From NCBI GenBank assembly GCA_938085105.1, contig CALKGK010000052.1:34917-98916 (forward strand): a stretch of DNA of 64,000 bases, written 5' to 3'. The notes beneath the pieces were generated by a model. That model saw only the letters and a list, made by a program, of their open reading frames with translations. It did no database searches and was not told where the DNA came from. Shown one piece after another: positions 1 through 8,459 of this stretch. The stretch is from an uncultured Flavobacteriales bacterium (GTDB taxonomy: Bacteria > Bacteroidota > Bacteroidia > Flavobacteriales_D > Sanyastnellaceae). Every line of letters starts with the position of its first letter. Positions within the stretch are counted from its first letter, which is position 1. The position numbers were made by a program, and so were the translations under genes.

Positions 1-830
1 TTACTCCAAGTTGCGTGATTGCTAATTTCTAGGGAAACAATACCGCGAACGTGCTCCACCATGGCTTTTTTCTTCTCAAGATTTTGGTCTTGTTCAGCAT
101 GGATCGCATCGTAGTGGGTTTGAATTTTCCTGAAACCTTCTCTGCACGTGTTGAAGAATTCATCTCCAACGGCTTGGTAGGTTTCTCGGGGTGATGGACC
201 AATCTCCATCCACTCCTTTTGACAGGAACGAAGCAAGATCTCCATTTCCTTCAAGTTCTCAAGCGAAACGGCTTCTTTGGCTTTTTCGATGAGGTCTTGT
301 TTCTTTTTATCGTTGATTTTCAGGTCGTTTTCCTGAAGCTCTTTGTAGATGTTGATGTTGTAGAAGAACTCTTCACGAAGCTGCTGGTAGCGGTCGGAAA
401 CCTCTTTGTACTTGTCTCCCGGAATGTTGCCAATGGCGTCCCATTTTTCCTTCAGCTCGTTAAACACGCCAAACATTTTACCAATGTTCTCCTCTTCCTT
501 CAAAAGCGCTTCAAGCTCCTTGAGGATGCTCTCTTTGTTTTTAAGGTTGTTGGCTTGTTCTTCCGCAATTTTCTTCCCGTGCTCTTTAACGCGCTCTCGG
601 TAAGATTGCATCAACTCGTCCATGGCGGCATCTTCCTCCGCTGGGGTATAGTTGAAATCTTCACCTTCTTCGTGTTCTTCAGCATTCCAGGCTTCCAATT
701 GAAGTTGTTTTTCTTTCGCCACTTCAGCTTTGAAGTTGGCCAGCAGATCTCTCACCTCGCTTTTGATTGAAGTGATGTCATCTGTCTGCAGCAATTGCGC
801 AATCTGCGCAGTAATTTCCGTCTTTGTCAT
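1..830 (-). CDS. DUF349 domain protein, C-terminal part outside window
   Basis: Starts at the ATG complementary to 828-830 (MTKTEITAQIAQLLQ) and stays open to base 1, so at least 276 residues are present and the C-terminus lies off the left edge. The visible part is highly charged and helical, rich in E, K and Q, with spaced tryptophans (EKWDAIGNIPGDKY, QKEWMEIGPSPRETY). These W..IG..P units are the hallmark of DUF349, a helical repeat of unknown biochemical function found in Bacteroidota and Actinobacteria. Family members are commonly 600-700 residues, so roughly half is likely missing. No signal peptide or membrane segment is seen, so it is probably cytoplasmic. It follows recX on the same strand after about 130 bases and has its own promoter-like element. 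The family is confident; its role is unknown. Confidence 0.85.
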   Translation of the reverse strand, partial: MTKTEITAQIAQLLQTDDITSIKSEVRDLLANFKAEVAKEKQLQLEAWNAEEHEEGEDFNYTPAEEDAAMDELMQSYRERVKEHGKKIAEEQANNLKNKESILKELEALLKEEENIGKMFGVFNELKEKWDAIGNIPGDKYKEVSDRYQQLREEFFYNINIYKELQENDLKINDKKKQDLIEKAKEAVSLENLKEMEILLRSCQKEWMEIGPSPRETYQAVGDEFFNTCREGFRKIQTHYDAIHAEQDQNLEKKKAMVEHVRGIVSLEISNHATWS

Positions 831-852
831 TGGTACACAATGTATATTGAGG

Positions 853-860
853 CAAAATTA
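853..860 (-). promoter_or_regulatory. Promoter -7 element TAATTTTG for the DUF349 gene
   Basis: On the minus strand the octamer TAATTTTG matches the Bacteroidota -7 consensus TAnnTTTG and sits 22 bases before the ATG. A clear TTG at the -33 position is not visible, so the assignment rests on one element. Confidence 0.45.
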
Positions 861-958
861 AGAATATTTAATCGGCCTTTCTTTGGGCATTAACGTTAAA
901 TCGAAGTAAAAGGTTTCTTTGTAGCTGTAGTGGATGCTTTGCGCAGGAGCATTCCTCT

Positions 959-1408
959 TTATTTCACCCATTTTTTAACCGCTTCGTACGACGGGCCATA
1001 GGTGAATCCGCGCTGAAGTAGAAATCGCAGCACCTTCGCTGGATCGCTGGTTTGTTGGGCTTTCTTCTTGGTGAGCGCTTCAATTCGTTCCAAGTTGGCT
1101 TCTTCAGGGAGTTCTTCTCTGCACGCTCGATCAATGAATGCTCCATCAACGTGAAGTGCTTTGAGGTGGTGCCGGATTTTAACTTCACCCCATTGCTTGT
1201 AAACAAACTTACTTCTCACATAAGATTGGGCAAAGCGAAGGTCATCAAGGTATTTCTCACGAAGCAAGAATGATAAAATGCGTTCCCGCTCCTCTTCCGA
1301 GATTTCATGCGCGGCGAGTTTTTTCTTGGCTTGAGAAATGGCCCTGTCTTGAAGCGAGCACCACTTGGCAAGTCGCGTTTGGATAAGTGCAGGATTGATG
1401 GACTTCAT
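959..1408 (-). CDS. recX: Regulatory protein RecX
   Basis: A 149-residue basic, all-helical protein of normal RecX length. The diagnostic parts are the N-terminal helix with YALRLLARRDRS-like spacing (here KWCSLQDRAISQAKKKL), the central LREKYLDDLRFAQSYVRSK segment and the C-terminal FLLQRGFTYGPSYEAVKKW repeat. RecX family proteins bind RecA filaments and modulate recombinase activity. It lies 12 bases after the upstream membrane-protein gene on the same strand, so the two are probably co-transcribed; recA is not in the window. ATG start, no signal sequence. Family assignment is firm; whether it inhibits or stimulates RecA here cannot be told from sequence. Confidence 0.9.
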   Translation of the reverse strand: MKSINPALIQTRLAKWCSLQDRAISQAKKKLAAHEISEEERERILSFLLREKYLDDLRFAQSYVRSKFVYKQWGEVKIRHHLKALHVDGAFIDRACREELPEEANLERIEALTKKKAQQTSDPAKVLRFLLQRGFTYGPSYEAVKKWVK

Positions 1409-1420
1409 TCGTTCAAGCCC

Positions 1421-2170
1421 TTATTCGGCTTCGGCTCTGCGAGATGCAAGTCCGAAAACATCTTCATAAGCTAAGTATCGGAAAATCTCTGTGAAACCAG
1501 CGGTAAAGAAGAGTCCGATCCCACAAGCGATGACACCAATTTGGGCGAATATTCCGGCCAATAGAGACACCAATAGGATCCACCAAAAGTTCTTCTTAGC
1601 AATGCGGAAGGAGTATTTCAATGCTTGGCTTGGGCTAAGTTCACCATAAAGAATAAGCGGCAAGCTAAAATAGGTAAGCACAGTGAAGGCCATGATCAAG
1701 ACATAGAAAATCAACTGAAGGAAAAGAGTAAAAACCATCAAAACGGCACCTGCATCTCCACCCATTTCAGCAGCAATGGCCGGAAAGATGCCCATGGCGA
1801 GCGAGGGAACGACAATAATGGCAAATTGAATAAGCGACAAAACCACAAAGTCTCCAAACTTACTGAAGCCACCAAAGAAATCAGAAAAGGAAAGTGTTTC
1901 GCCGTTTTGGATCTTCCGACATGCGATGTGATAGCCCGCAGCCAGCGGAAAAGCAATTAAAACCGGGCCTATAATGGTGATGATTGACACCAAGAAGATC
2001 AAAATCATCACAAAGGTATAGGCACCAAACAAGGCCCATTCCTTCTGGAAGATCTCGAAAGACTTGTTCATGTATTTCGAGAGGTCAATCTTGTAGTCCC
2101 CGTTGCACAGGTCTTCAAGTGTTTTGTGTTCCGCAGAACGGGAAGCGTCTTGGTCGAGAATGGTCTCCAT
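1421..2170 (-). CDS. Multi-pass inner-membrane protein, unknown function
   Basis: A 249-residue protein with a soluble N-terminus of about 45 residues followed by four long hydrophobic stretches, several of which probably hairpin through the membrane (around residues 48-85, 105-130, 140-175 and 195-230). The pattern of an N-terminal DLSKYMNKSFEIFQKEW segment, repeated Gly/Ala-rich helices and a SPSQALKYSFRIAKKNFWW connector resembles the DUF975 and glycerophosphodiester-phosphodiesterase membrane-domain type of proteins. I cannot assign a substrate or activity. It is the first gene of a probable operon with recX and has a TAGGTTTG promoter element just upstream, divergent from prfB. Confidence 0.8.
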   Translation of the reverse strand: METILDQDASRSAEHKTLEDLCNGDYKIDLSKYMNKSFEIFQKEWALFGAYTFVMILIFLVSIITIIGPVLIAFPLAAGYHIACRKIQNGETLSFSDFFGGFSKFGDFVVLSLIQFAIIVVPSLAMGIFPAIAAEMGGDAGAVLMVFTLFLQLIFYVLIMAFTVLTYFSLPLILYGELSPSQALKYSFRIAKKNFWWILLVSLLAGIFAQIGVIACGIGLFFTAGFTEIFRYLAYEDVFGLASRRAEAE

Positions 2171-2187
2171 TTGAATTAAGTTTTTAC

Positions 2188-2195
2188 CAAACCTA
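2188..2195 (-). promoter_or_regulatory. Promoter -7 element TAGGTTTG for the membrane protein-recX operon
   Basis: Exact match to TAnnTTTG on the minus strand, 17 bases before the start codon at 2170. It is back to back with the prfB promoter element at 2236-2243, giving a compact divergent promoter region. No convincing -33 TTG was found. Confidence 0.5.
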
Positions 2196-2235
2196 TGAAT
2201 TTTGTCTTAATTCTCGTCCAAAGTCAATTCTGTAT

Positions 2236-2243
2236 TACCTTTG
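2236..2243 (+). promoter_or_regulatory. Promoter -7 element TACCTTTG for prfB
   Basis: Exact TAnnTTTG match ending only 5 bases before the prfB ATG at 2249. Since Bacteroidota transcripts usually begin about 5-7 bases after this element, the mRNA would start at or within a base or two of the start codon, predicting a leaderless message. Confidence 0.55.
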
Positions 2244-2248
2244 CGGCC

Positions 2249-3368
2249 ATGATTACAGCAGACAACATTAGTCAACTAGTTGGGCGCTTGGAAGCGTTAA
2301 GGGGGTACCTTTGACGTCGATCACAAGTTAATGCTCATCAGCGAGAAGGAAAAGCACACGCAAGATCCCGATTTCTGGAACGATGCCAAGAAGGCAGAAC
2401 GTATGATGAAGGAGATCCGAACGCTCAAAGTTTGGACCGATGCTTTTGGAGCTTGTCAATCTTCCTGCGAAGATCTCAACGTGCTCTTTGAATTTTTCAA
2501 AGAAGGAGATGTAGACCAAGCAGAACTCCAAACGCAATATGACGAGACACTCAAACAAATCGAAGAACTCGAGTTCAAAAACATGCTCTCCTCTCCAGAA
2601 GATAGCCTCAATGCCGTGATGCAGATCACTTCAGGGGCCGGAGGAACCGAGAGTTGCGACTGGGCCTCCATGCTCATGAGAATGTACATCATGTATGGAG
2701 AAAAAAGCGGATTTAAAGTTTCAGAACTGGAACTCCAAGAAGGGGACGTTGCAGGCATCAAGCAAGTGACCCTAGAGTTTTCGGGCGACTTTGCCTTTGG
2801 TATGCTGAAGGGAGAAAATGGAGTGCACCGTTTGGTGAGAATTTCTCCTTTTGATTCCAATGCTCGCCGACACACCTCTTTCGTTTCAGTGTATGTTTAT
2901 CCGTTGGTGGATGAAAGTATCGAGATTCATGTTAATCCGGCCGATATCACTTGGGAAACGTTCCGAAGTGGAGGTGCTGGTGGACAAAACGTGAATAAGG
3001 TAGAAACAGGGGTTCGACTTCGACATAAGCCCACGGGAATTGTGATCGATAACACGGAAACACGTTCTCAGCTCGGCAACAAAGAAAAAGCCATGCAATT
3101 GCTGAAATCCCAACTCTATGAAATGGAACAGGCTAAACAAAACGAGGCCCGTGCAGAAATAGAGGCCGGGAAGAAGAAAATTGAATGGGGATCTCAAATT
3201 CGATCTTACGTGATGCAGCCATATAAACTGGTGAAAGACAATCGATCTGGTTTTGAAACAAGCAACGTAGACCAAATTATGAACGGGGAAATTGAAGACA
3301 TGCTCAAAGCCTTTTTGATGACCCAAGGAAGCGGAGCAAATCACAATAACTATGAAAATATTTCATAA
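2249..3368 (+). CDS. prfB: Peptide chain release factor 2, with programmed +1 frameshift
   Basis: Translation starts at 2249 ([19 protein letters not shown]), meets an in-frame TGA at 2312-2314 as codon 22, and continues after a +1 shift at 2313, giving about 372 residues. A frame-only caller would start wrongly at 2331. The protein has the SPF tripeptide (about residues 199-201) that reads UGA/UAA stop codons and the GGQ motif (about 244-246) that triggers peptidyl-tRNA hydrolysis in the ribosomal peptidyl transferase centre. The stop TAA at 3366-3368 overlaps the start of the arsC-like gene by 17 bases. Regulation is autogenous: low RF2 favours the frameshift and so more RF2. Very secure. 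Confidence 0.97.
2299..2315 (+). promoter_or_regulatory. prfB programmed frameshift site
   Basis: The stretch AAGGGGG TAC CTT TGA C contains a Shine-Dalgarno-like AGGGGG, a three-base spacer, the slippery CTT codon and the UGA stop followed by C. This is the same arrangement as the E. coli prfB site. The base at 2312 is skipped and reading resumes at GAC 2313-2315. Confidence 0.95.
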
Positions 3369-3693
3369 TCCACGGTGCAGAAAGAGCAGAGAGGTATTGG
3401 CCTTTTTGGAGGAAAAGAAAGTTCCACATGAGGTGGTGCTCTATTTGAAAGATGCGCCTTCTTTGGAAGATCTCACCAACGTCCATAAAGCGCTTGGTAT
3501 TCCCGCAGAAGGCATGCTTAGAAAAGGAGAAAAACTGTTCAAGGAGAATTTTAAGGGACAAGAGCATTCAGACCAAGAGTGGTTGAAAATCATGCACGAA
3601 AACCCTGTGCTCATTGAACGACCAATTATTTGGAGCAACGACCAAGCGGTAATTGCTCGTCCGCTAGAAAATATCAATCAACTATTCGAATAA
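3352..3693 (+). CDS. arsC: ArsC/Spx-family thioredoxin-fold protein (arsenate reductase-like)
   Basis: A 113-residue protein beginning [21 protein letters not shown]. The Cys in NPRCRKS is the position of the catalytic cysteine of glutaredoxin-dependent ArsC-type arsenate reductases, and the downstream [17 protein letters not shown] contains the conserved cis-Pro/Arg region (PI....A.igRP) of the family. Length is normal. The start overlaps the end of prfB by 17 bases and the stop is one base before fumC, so it sits in a prfB-arsC-fumC run. No arsenic operon genes (arsR, arsB) are nearby, so a housekeeping thiol role is as likely as arsenate reduction. Family confident, substrate not. Confidence 0.85.
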   Translation: MKIFHNPRCRKSREVLAFLEEKKVPHEVVLYLKDAPSLEDLTNVHKALGIPAEGMLRKGEKLFKENFKGQEHSDQEWLKIMHENPVLIERPIIWSNDQAVIARPLENINQLFE

Positions 3694-3694
3694 C

Positions 3695-5086
3695 ATGAGT
3701 TTTAGAATTGAAAAGGATACCATTGGAGAAATCCAAGTGCCTGCAGACAAGTACTGGGGAGCACAAACAGAACGATCACGCAACAACTTTAAAATAGGTG
3801 CACCTGCTTCCATGCCCGTAGAGATTGTGGAGGCATTTGCTTACCTCAAAAAGGCAGCGGCCTACACCAACTGCGAATTGGGGGTGCTTTCAGAAGAAAA
3901 GAGAGACCTTATTGCAAAAGCGTGTGATGAAATTGCAGCAGGCAAATTGGCAGACCAGTTTCCTTTGGTGATTTGGCAAACCGGTTCTGGAACACAAAGC
4001 AACATGAACGTTAATGAAGTGGTTGCACACAGAGCCCATGTGCTCAACGGAGGTGTTTTGGGTGTTGGTGAGAAGCCCATTCACCCCAATGATGATGTGA
4101 ACAAATCTCAAAGCTCCAATGACACTTTTCCAACAGCGATGCACATTGCTGCTTATAAAAAGATCGTTGAGGTAACCATTCCTGGTGTTGAGCAACTGAG
4201 AGATACCCTTCAGAAAAAATCAGAGGAACTTAAAGATGTTGTGAAGATTGGAAGAACACACTTGATGGATGCAACTCCATTGACCTTGGGACAGGAATTC
4301 TCAGGCTATGTGAGTCAGCTCAATCACGGCTTAACAGCACTTCGAAATACACTTCCTCACTTGAGTGAGCTTGCTTTGGGTGGAACAGCTGTGGGCACAG
4401 GAATCAATACACCAAAAGGATACAGCGAGCTGGTGGCAAAACACATTGCTCAGTTCACCAATTTACCTTTGATTACCGCTCACAATAAATTTGAAGCCCT
4501 TGCTGCCCACGATGCCATTGTGGAATCTCACGGTGCTTTGAAGCAATTGGCGGTGAGCTTGAATAAAATTGCCAATGATGTTAGAATGATGGCTTCCGGA
4601 CCAAGATCGGGAATCGGTGAGCTCATCATCCCTGCCAATGAACCAGGCTCAAGCATCATGCCCGGTAAGGTGAACCCAACACAGTGCGAGGCCTTAACCA
4701 TGGTTTGTGCTCAAGTGATGGGGAACGATGTGGCAATTACTGTGGGAGGAACCCAAGGCCATTACGAATTGAATGTATTCAAGCCCATGATGGCAGCCAA
4801 CATTCTTCAAAGTGCACAACTCCTTGGAGATGCTTGTGTTTCCTTTGATGAACATTGCGCTTCAGGAATTGAGGCCAATCAGCAGCGCATTGACGAGCTT
4901 GTGAACAACTCATTGATGTTGGTGACAGCACTCAACACCAAAATTGGATACTACAAAGCCGCAGAGATTGCTGGTAAAGCACATGCCGAGGGAACAACCC
5001 TCAAAGCAGCGGCTTTGTCTTTGGCCTACCTCACTGAAGAAGAATATGATGAGTGGGTAGACCCGAAAAAGATGATCGGAGAATAA
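3695..5086 (+). CDS. fumC: Class II fumarate hydratase
   Basis: 463 residues, the usual length of class II fumarases, which interconvert fumarate and malate in the TCA cycle as cytosolic homotetramers without an iron-sulfur cluster. Visible signatures are [14 protein letters not shown] (substrate-binding region), [31 protein letters not shown] and the superfamily signature [15 protein letters not shown] near residue 318, which carries the catalytic serine loop. The ATG follows the arsC-like stop by one base, so the genes are translationally linked. A strong terminator follows at 5111. Confidence 0.97.
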   Translation: MSFRIEKDTIGEIQVPADKYWGAQTERSRNNFKIGAPASMPVEIVEAFAYLKKAAAYTNCELGVLSEEKRDLIAKACDEIAAGKLADQFPLVIWQTGSGTQSNMNVNEVVAHRAHVLNGGVLGVGEKPIHPNDDVNKSQSSNDTFPTAMHIAAYKKIVEVTIPGVEQLRDTLQKKSEELKDVVKIGRTHLMDATPLTLGQEFSGYVSQLNHGLTALRNTLPHLSELALGGTAVGTGINTPKGYSELVAKHIAQFTNLPLITAHNKFEALAAHDAIVESHGALKQLAVSLNKIANDVRMMASGPRSGIGELIIPANEPGSSIMPGKVNPTQCEALTMVCAQVMGNDVAITVGGTQGHYELNVFKPMMAANILQSAQLLGDACVSFDEHCASGIEANQQRIDELVNNSLMLVTALNTKIGYYKAAEIAGKAHAEGTTLKAAALSLAYLTEEEYDEWVDPKKMIGE

Positions 5087-5110
5087 TTCAGTCTCTTTAA
5101 AAAACAAAAA

Positions 5111-5146
5111 AGCCCCACTTTCTTCATGGAAGGTGGGGCTTTTTTT
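5111..5146. terminator. Bidirectional intrinsic terminator between fumC and manC
   Basis: AGCCCCAC (5111-5118) pairs with GTGGGGCT (5133-5140) and the stem extends inward by about four pairs, leaving a loop of about six bases. A run of six T follows and an A-rich stretch (5099-5110) precedes, so it can stop transcription of both convergent genes. Confidence 0.9.
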
Positions 5147-5158
5147 CGCGTTTCGTTT

Positions 5159-6247
5159 TTAGACGTGCGGACTCTTTCTCGACTTCAAATCCGTCACAAT
5201 ATTCTTGATTCGCTGTTCGTCATCCTTTTTGCAAATCATCAATACATCGCCGGTATCCACCACAATGCAATTGTCAATTCCCTGAAGTACGACCAGCTTG
5301 TCTTTCGGACTGTGGATGATGTTCCCTTCGCTTTGGTAGCAGAGTACTTGTTCGCTCACGATGGCATTCTTTAAGTCGTCTTGCTCGATTTGTTGCGCCA
5401 AAGAGCCCCAAGTTCCAAGATCGCTCCAACCAAAATCACTCAAAACCACGTCCACATTTTTGGCCTTTTCCATGATGCCATAATCAATACTAATGTTCTC
5501 ACAAACAGCATAAATTCGTTCAACCGCAGCGTTTTCGTCGGGAGTTCCAAATGCAGCATTTTCCTGAGAAAAGGTACTTGACATATCTGGCAAATGCTCT
5601 TGAAATGCCTTTTGAATGCTGTTGAGCGACCAAATGAAGATTCCGCTATTCCAATAGAAGTCTCCAGACTCGATAAACTGTTCTGCCAGCTCCTTGTTGG
5701 GTTTTTCAGTGAAGGTGCGCACTCTTTTGATTTTCGGGTTGATGCCTTCATCGCTGTCCTCAAATTGAATGTAGCCATACCCAGTATCAGGTCGGCTTGG
5801 CTTGATTCCGAGGGTCAACAAACGATCGTTCTCCTCTGCGCGCTCAATGGCAAGCTGAAGGGTATCTACAAACTCAGCTTCATTTACGATGAGGTGATCG
5901 GAAGGCGCAACCACAATATTGGCATCCTTACACTTGCTTGCAATGTGATGGTTGGCATATTCAATGCACGGAGCGGTGTTGCGCATAAAAGGCTCACACA
6001 ACACTTGATCTTCCATAATCTCTGGAAGTTGCTCTAGTACGAGGTCTTTGTACTGCTTGTTGGTAACAATGAGGATGTTTCGCGCAGGGGCAATGTTGCA
6101 CATGCGGTCAAAGGTCATTTGAAGCAAGGATTTTCCCGTGCCGAGAATGTCGTGAAACTGCTTCGGAAAGGCGCTTTTGCTCATGGGCCAAAAGCGACTA
6201 CCAATGCCGCCTGCCATGATTACACAATAATTTTTTTCTTGAGCCAT
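5159..6247 (-). CDS. manC: Mannose-1-phosphate guanylyltransferase
   Basis: 362 residues. The N-terminal MAGGIGSRFWPMSKSAFPKQF is the nucleotidyltransferase signature that binds GTP and Mg2+, and VRTFTEKPNKELAEQF carries the FTEKP motif of GDP-mannose pyrophosphorylases; FYWNSGIFIWSL and SDFGWSDLGTW are also typical. It makes GDP-mannose from mannose-1-phosphate and GTP for cell-surface polysaccharide and glycoprotein sugars. The protein lacks the C-terminal phosphomannose-isomerase domain of bifunctional forms, as is usual in Bacteroidota. It starts 3 bases after the aminotransferase stop, so the two are co-transcribed. Ends convergent to fumC. Confidence 0.93.
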   Translation of the reverse strand: MAQEKNYCVIMAGGIGSRFWPMSKSAFPKQFHDILGTGKSLLQMTFDRMCNIAPARNILIVTNKQYKDLVLEQLPEIMEDQVLCEPFMRNTAPCIEYANHHIASKCKDANIVVAPSDHLIVNEAEFVDTLQLAIERAEENDRLLTLGIKPSRPDTGYGYIQFEDSDEGINPKIKRVRTFTEKPNKELAEQFIESGDFYWNSGIFIWSLNSIQKAFQEHLPDMSSTFSQENAAFGTPDENAAVERIYAVCENISIDYGIMEKAKNVDVVLSDFGWSDLGTWGSLAQQIEQDDLKNAIVSEQVLCYQSEGNIIHSPKDKLVVLQGIDNCIVVDTGDVLMICKKDDEQRIKNIVTDLKSRKSPHV

Positions 6248-6250
6248 TTT

Positions 6251-7495
6251 TTAGCTGAGTTTTTCAAGCGCTGTTCTCAAACGAGCAGTCACTGCATGTG
6301 CATCTTTGTCTTTTGCTGTTCCAACGGAAATTCTAAACCAAGTTGAGCTGCGCTCTGCTCCAAAAGCATAAAACGGCACAATGGCCAGTCCGGCTTCACG
6401 AAGAACGTAGTCGGTCACTTCGGCTGTGTTTTCCAAGACTTGTCCGTTTTCTGTCCTTTTGCCAATCAAGTTCAATTGGGCAGTAAGATAAATCGCGGCT
6501 TGTGGAGCGATGGCATCTACTTGGTGTCCTTCCGACTTGAGGGATTGAAAACCTTCATAGAAATCGTTCAAGCGCTGAGATACACGAGATTTAATACTGG
6601 TGAGGTAGGCATCAACGGCATCATCCATTCCCAAAAATTCGGCCGTGGCGAGCTGCTCTGCTTTGGGCGACCATGCGCCAACATGACCCAAAATGGATTT
6701 CATCTTGCTCATGATTTTTTCCGGACCCATCGCCCATCCAACGCGAACACCGGTAGCGGCAAAAGCCTTAGAAAGTCCGTCAATGTAAACGGTATATGGT
6801 CGGAGCTCAGGCATTAAGGAAACAGGGTCATAATGCTTGGTTTCTCCCAAAGTCAACTGCCAATAAATCTGATCAAAGAGCAAGTAGAGCGGTTTTTCCC
6901 CCTGCTGCAAACGTTCTTGGTTGATTTTCAAAACAAGCTCACAAATGCCCAGTAATTGTTCTTTCGAAAACACGGTTCCTGTTGGGTTTAGGGGAGAACA
7001 CAGGGCCAGTAAACGCGCATCTTTCAAAGCCGTGGTGAGCTGTTCTGCCTTGGGCATAAAGTGGGTTTCGGGCCCGGTCATGATCAATTCGGCATGGGCT
7101 CCACTCAAATGACTGTAGTGATTGTTGTTCCACGATGGAACGGGAAATACAACCTTATCTTTTGGATCTACCAGAGCTTGATATGCAGCATAGATGAGTG
7201 GACGAGCACCTCCTGCAATCAAAACCTCATTTGCACTGTATTTTAAGCCTTGGCGTTTTTCGATAAAAGCGGAAACTGCCTCGCGCAGCTCTTGCATTCC
7301 ATTGGCCGCCGGATAATTGGTGTGCTGCGCCTTGTATTTGGCGAGAATGCCTTCCAAAAGTTCTTTTGGAATCGGGAAAATCGCTGGATCGAAATCGCCA
7401 ATGGTGAGGTTGAAAATCGATTCACCTTGTGCAATTCGCGCTTTGATTTCACCAGCCAGTTTAATGATCTCGGAACCAACGAGGGCTTCGGCCAT
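6251..7495 (-). CDS. Pyridoxal-phosphate-dependent class I/II aminotransferase
   Basis: About 414 residues from the ATG at 7493-7495 (MAEALVGSEIIKLAGEI). Fold-type I features are present: the N-terminal NLTIGDFDPAIFPIP, the CSPLNPTGTVF motif, the LFDQIY aspartate that binds the pyridine nitrogen and the Schiff-base lysine in YIDGLSKAFAATGVRVGW. It transfers amino groups between an amino acid and a 2-oxo acid; the exact substrate is not readable. The ORF can be extended to a TTG at 7585, but that would put the promoter TACTTTTG inside the coding region, so I reject it; a TTG at 7510 is possible because residues just before the ATG look conserved in type. Probably co-transcribed with manC. Confidence 0.85.
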   Translation of the reverse strand: MAEALVGSEIIKLAGEIKARIAQGESIFNLTIGDFDPAIFPIPKELLEGILAKYKAQHTNYPAANGMQELREAVSAFIEKRQGLKYSANEVLIAGGARPLIYAAYQALVDPKDKVVFPVPSWNNNHYSHLSGAHAELIMTGPETHFMPKAEQLTTALKDARLLALCSPLNPTGTVFSKEQLLGICELVLKINQERLQQGEKPLYLLFDQIYWQLTLGETKHYDPVSLMPELRPYTVYIDGLSKAFAATGVRVGWAMGPEKIMSKMKSILGHVGAWSPKAEQLATAEFLGMDDAVDAYLTSIKSRVSQRLNDFYEGFQSLKSEGHQVDAIAPQAAIYLTAQLNLIGKRTENGQVLENTAEVTDYVLREAGLAIVPFYAFGAERSSTWFRISVGTAKDKDAHAVTARLRTALEKLS

Positions 7496-7574
7496 ATCTG
7501 AAACGGGCAAATTTTGAAGGTCTGTGGGCGATTGAGTCTTGTTCAATGGAGTTAATGGGCTTGGTTTACAGCGG

Positions 7575-7582
7575 CAAAAGTA
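7575..7582 (-). promoter_or_regulatory. Promoter -7 element TACTTTTG for aminotransferase-manC
   Basis: Exact TAnnTTTG on the minus strand in the gap between the SprT-like gene and the aminotransferase. It gives a leader of roughly 70 bases before the ATG at 7495 and argues against the longer TTG start at 7585. Confidence 0.55.
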
Positions 7583-7609
7583 CAAATTTCGATGTGGATA
7601 TTTGGCTCA

Positions 7610-8209
7610 TCAACTACTTTGCACGGGCGTATTGGCCATAAAGAGGTACTGTTTTTTATTGTCCAATCGCAGGCAAAGAATGCGGGTTCTTCTCAAAGCT
7701 CCTCGTTCATAGGTCTTCGCACGAAATGTAAACCTGCTTCCCACTTCTAGTTCATTCAACTTCTTCAGACCATCATCCCCTTTTTTGCCAAGCAAGGCTT
7801 CATAGAGTTCGGGGGAAGAACTAATGGCCGCACTCGGGTTTTGGAAATAACGTTTCAATAAGGGAAGTACGGTCGCTGAAAAATGGCTTTCATTCAGAAA
7901 AGGAGACATCAATTCAGCAAAACATCTTTTCCAAGCATCCCCATGCGGAGCGCCTCTGTACCTTTCTTTCCAGAGTTTGTAATGCGCCCATTCATGCACC
8001 AAAGTGAGTAAAAAAGCTTCTTTGCTTAAATCACCGTTCACACTAATTCGAGAAAGTTTATAAGCACCGTGCGGAGCTCTGAAATCTCCCCATTTGCTTT
8101 GCCTTGATCGGCTGATTTTTAACGCTACGGGTTCTCCCTCCATCATGGTATCGAGCAAGGGAATGGACGACTCAGGAACAAAATCCCTAAAGTTCAATCG
8201 GGGCTTCAT
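7610..8209 (-). CDS. SprT-like zinc metallopeptidase domain protein
   Basis: 199 residues with the HExxH zinc site in TLVHEWAHYKLW (around residue 78) and a downstream His in GAPHGDAWKRCF that would complete zinc binding, as in SprT/Spartan domains. The C-terminal third contains FRAKTYERGALRRTRILCLRL, resembling the small beta region that follows SprT domains, but without a CxxC zinc ribbon. Bacterial SprT proteins are poorly studied; the eukaryotic relative cleaves DNA-protein crosslinks. Its ATG overlaps the stop of the small lipoprotein gene by four bases (ATGA), indicating co-translation. No signal peptide. Confidence 0.82.
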   Translation of the reverse strand: MKPRLNFRDFVPESSIPLLDTMMEGEPVALKISRSRQSKWGDFRAPHGAYKLSRISVNGDLSKEAFLLTLVHEWAHYKLWKERYRGAPHGDAWKRCFAELMSPFLNESHFSATVLPLLKRYFQNPSAAISSSPELYEALLGKKGDDGLKKLNELEVGSRFTFRAKTYERGALRRTRILCLRLDNKKQYLFMANTPVQSS

Positions 8210-8355
8210 TGCGGAAGTTCTTGCTTCAATTCAACGTTGTCTTTCCAAACCGGACAAGTATTGCACCTGTTTTTTTTGCGGAAAATACTGCACGAACTGA
8301 GCAGTGCTATCACAACAAAAAGAAGAAGAAAACGAGTGGTATTGGAACGTTGCAT
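8206..8355 (-). CDS. Small predicted lipoprotein, 49 residues
   Basis: Short ORF from ATG 8353-8355 to TGA 8206-8208. The N-terminus MQRSNTTRFLLLFVVIALL is a typical signal peptide, ending in a lipobox LSSC with the lipidated cysteine at residue 22. The mature peptide is only about 28 residues and contains a CNTCPVW motif with two closely spaced cysteines. The stop overlaps the start of the SprT-like gene by four bases, supporting it as a real, translated gene. I do not recognise a named family; its function is unknown. Confidence 0.75.
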   Translation of the reverse strand: MQRSNTTRFLLLFVVIALLSSCSIFRKKNRCNTCPVWKDNVELKQELPQ

Positions 8356-8459
8356 AAGTGTTTTTTGGAGATGGAAAATTAATAATTAAACGAGGAGTAT
8401 TAAAAATTATTCCGAAACCACCTGCAGAGCTACAAGCATTGACTTAATTTAGCCCTGTT

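Noticed and set aside
219..770. Plus-strand ORF rich in Phe and Leu at the left edge
   Set aside because: It is the mirror of the charged, Glu/Lys-rich DUF349 gene on the minus strand, which gives such hydrophobic antisense readings.
7496..7585. N-terminal extension of the aminotransferase from TTG 7585
   Set aside because: It would overlap the promoter octamer TACTTTTG and begin with a Cys-rich segment unlike the family.
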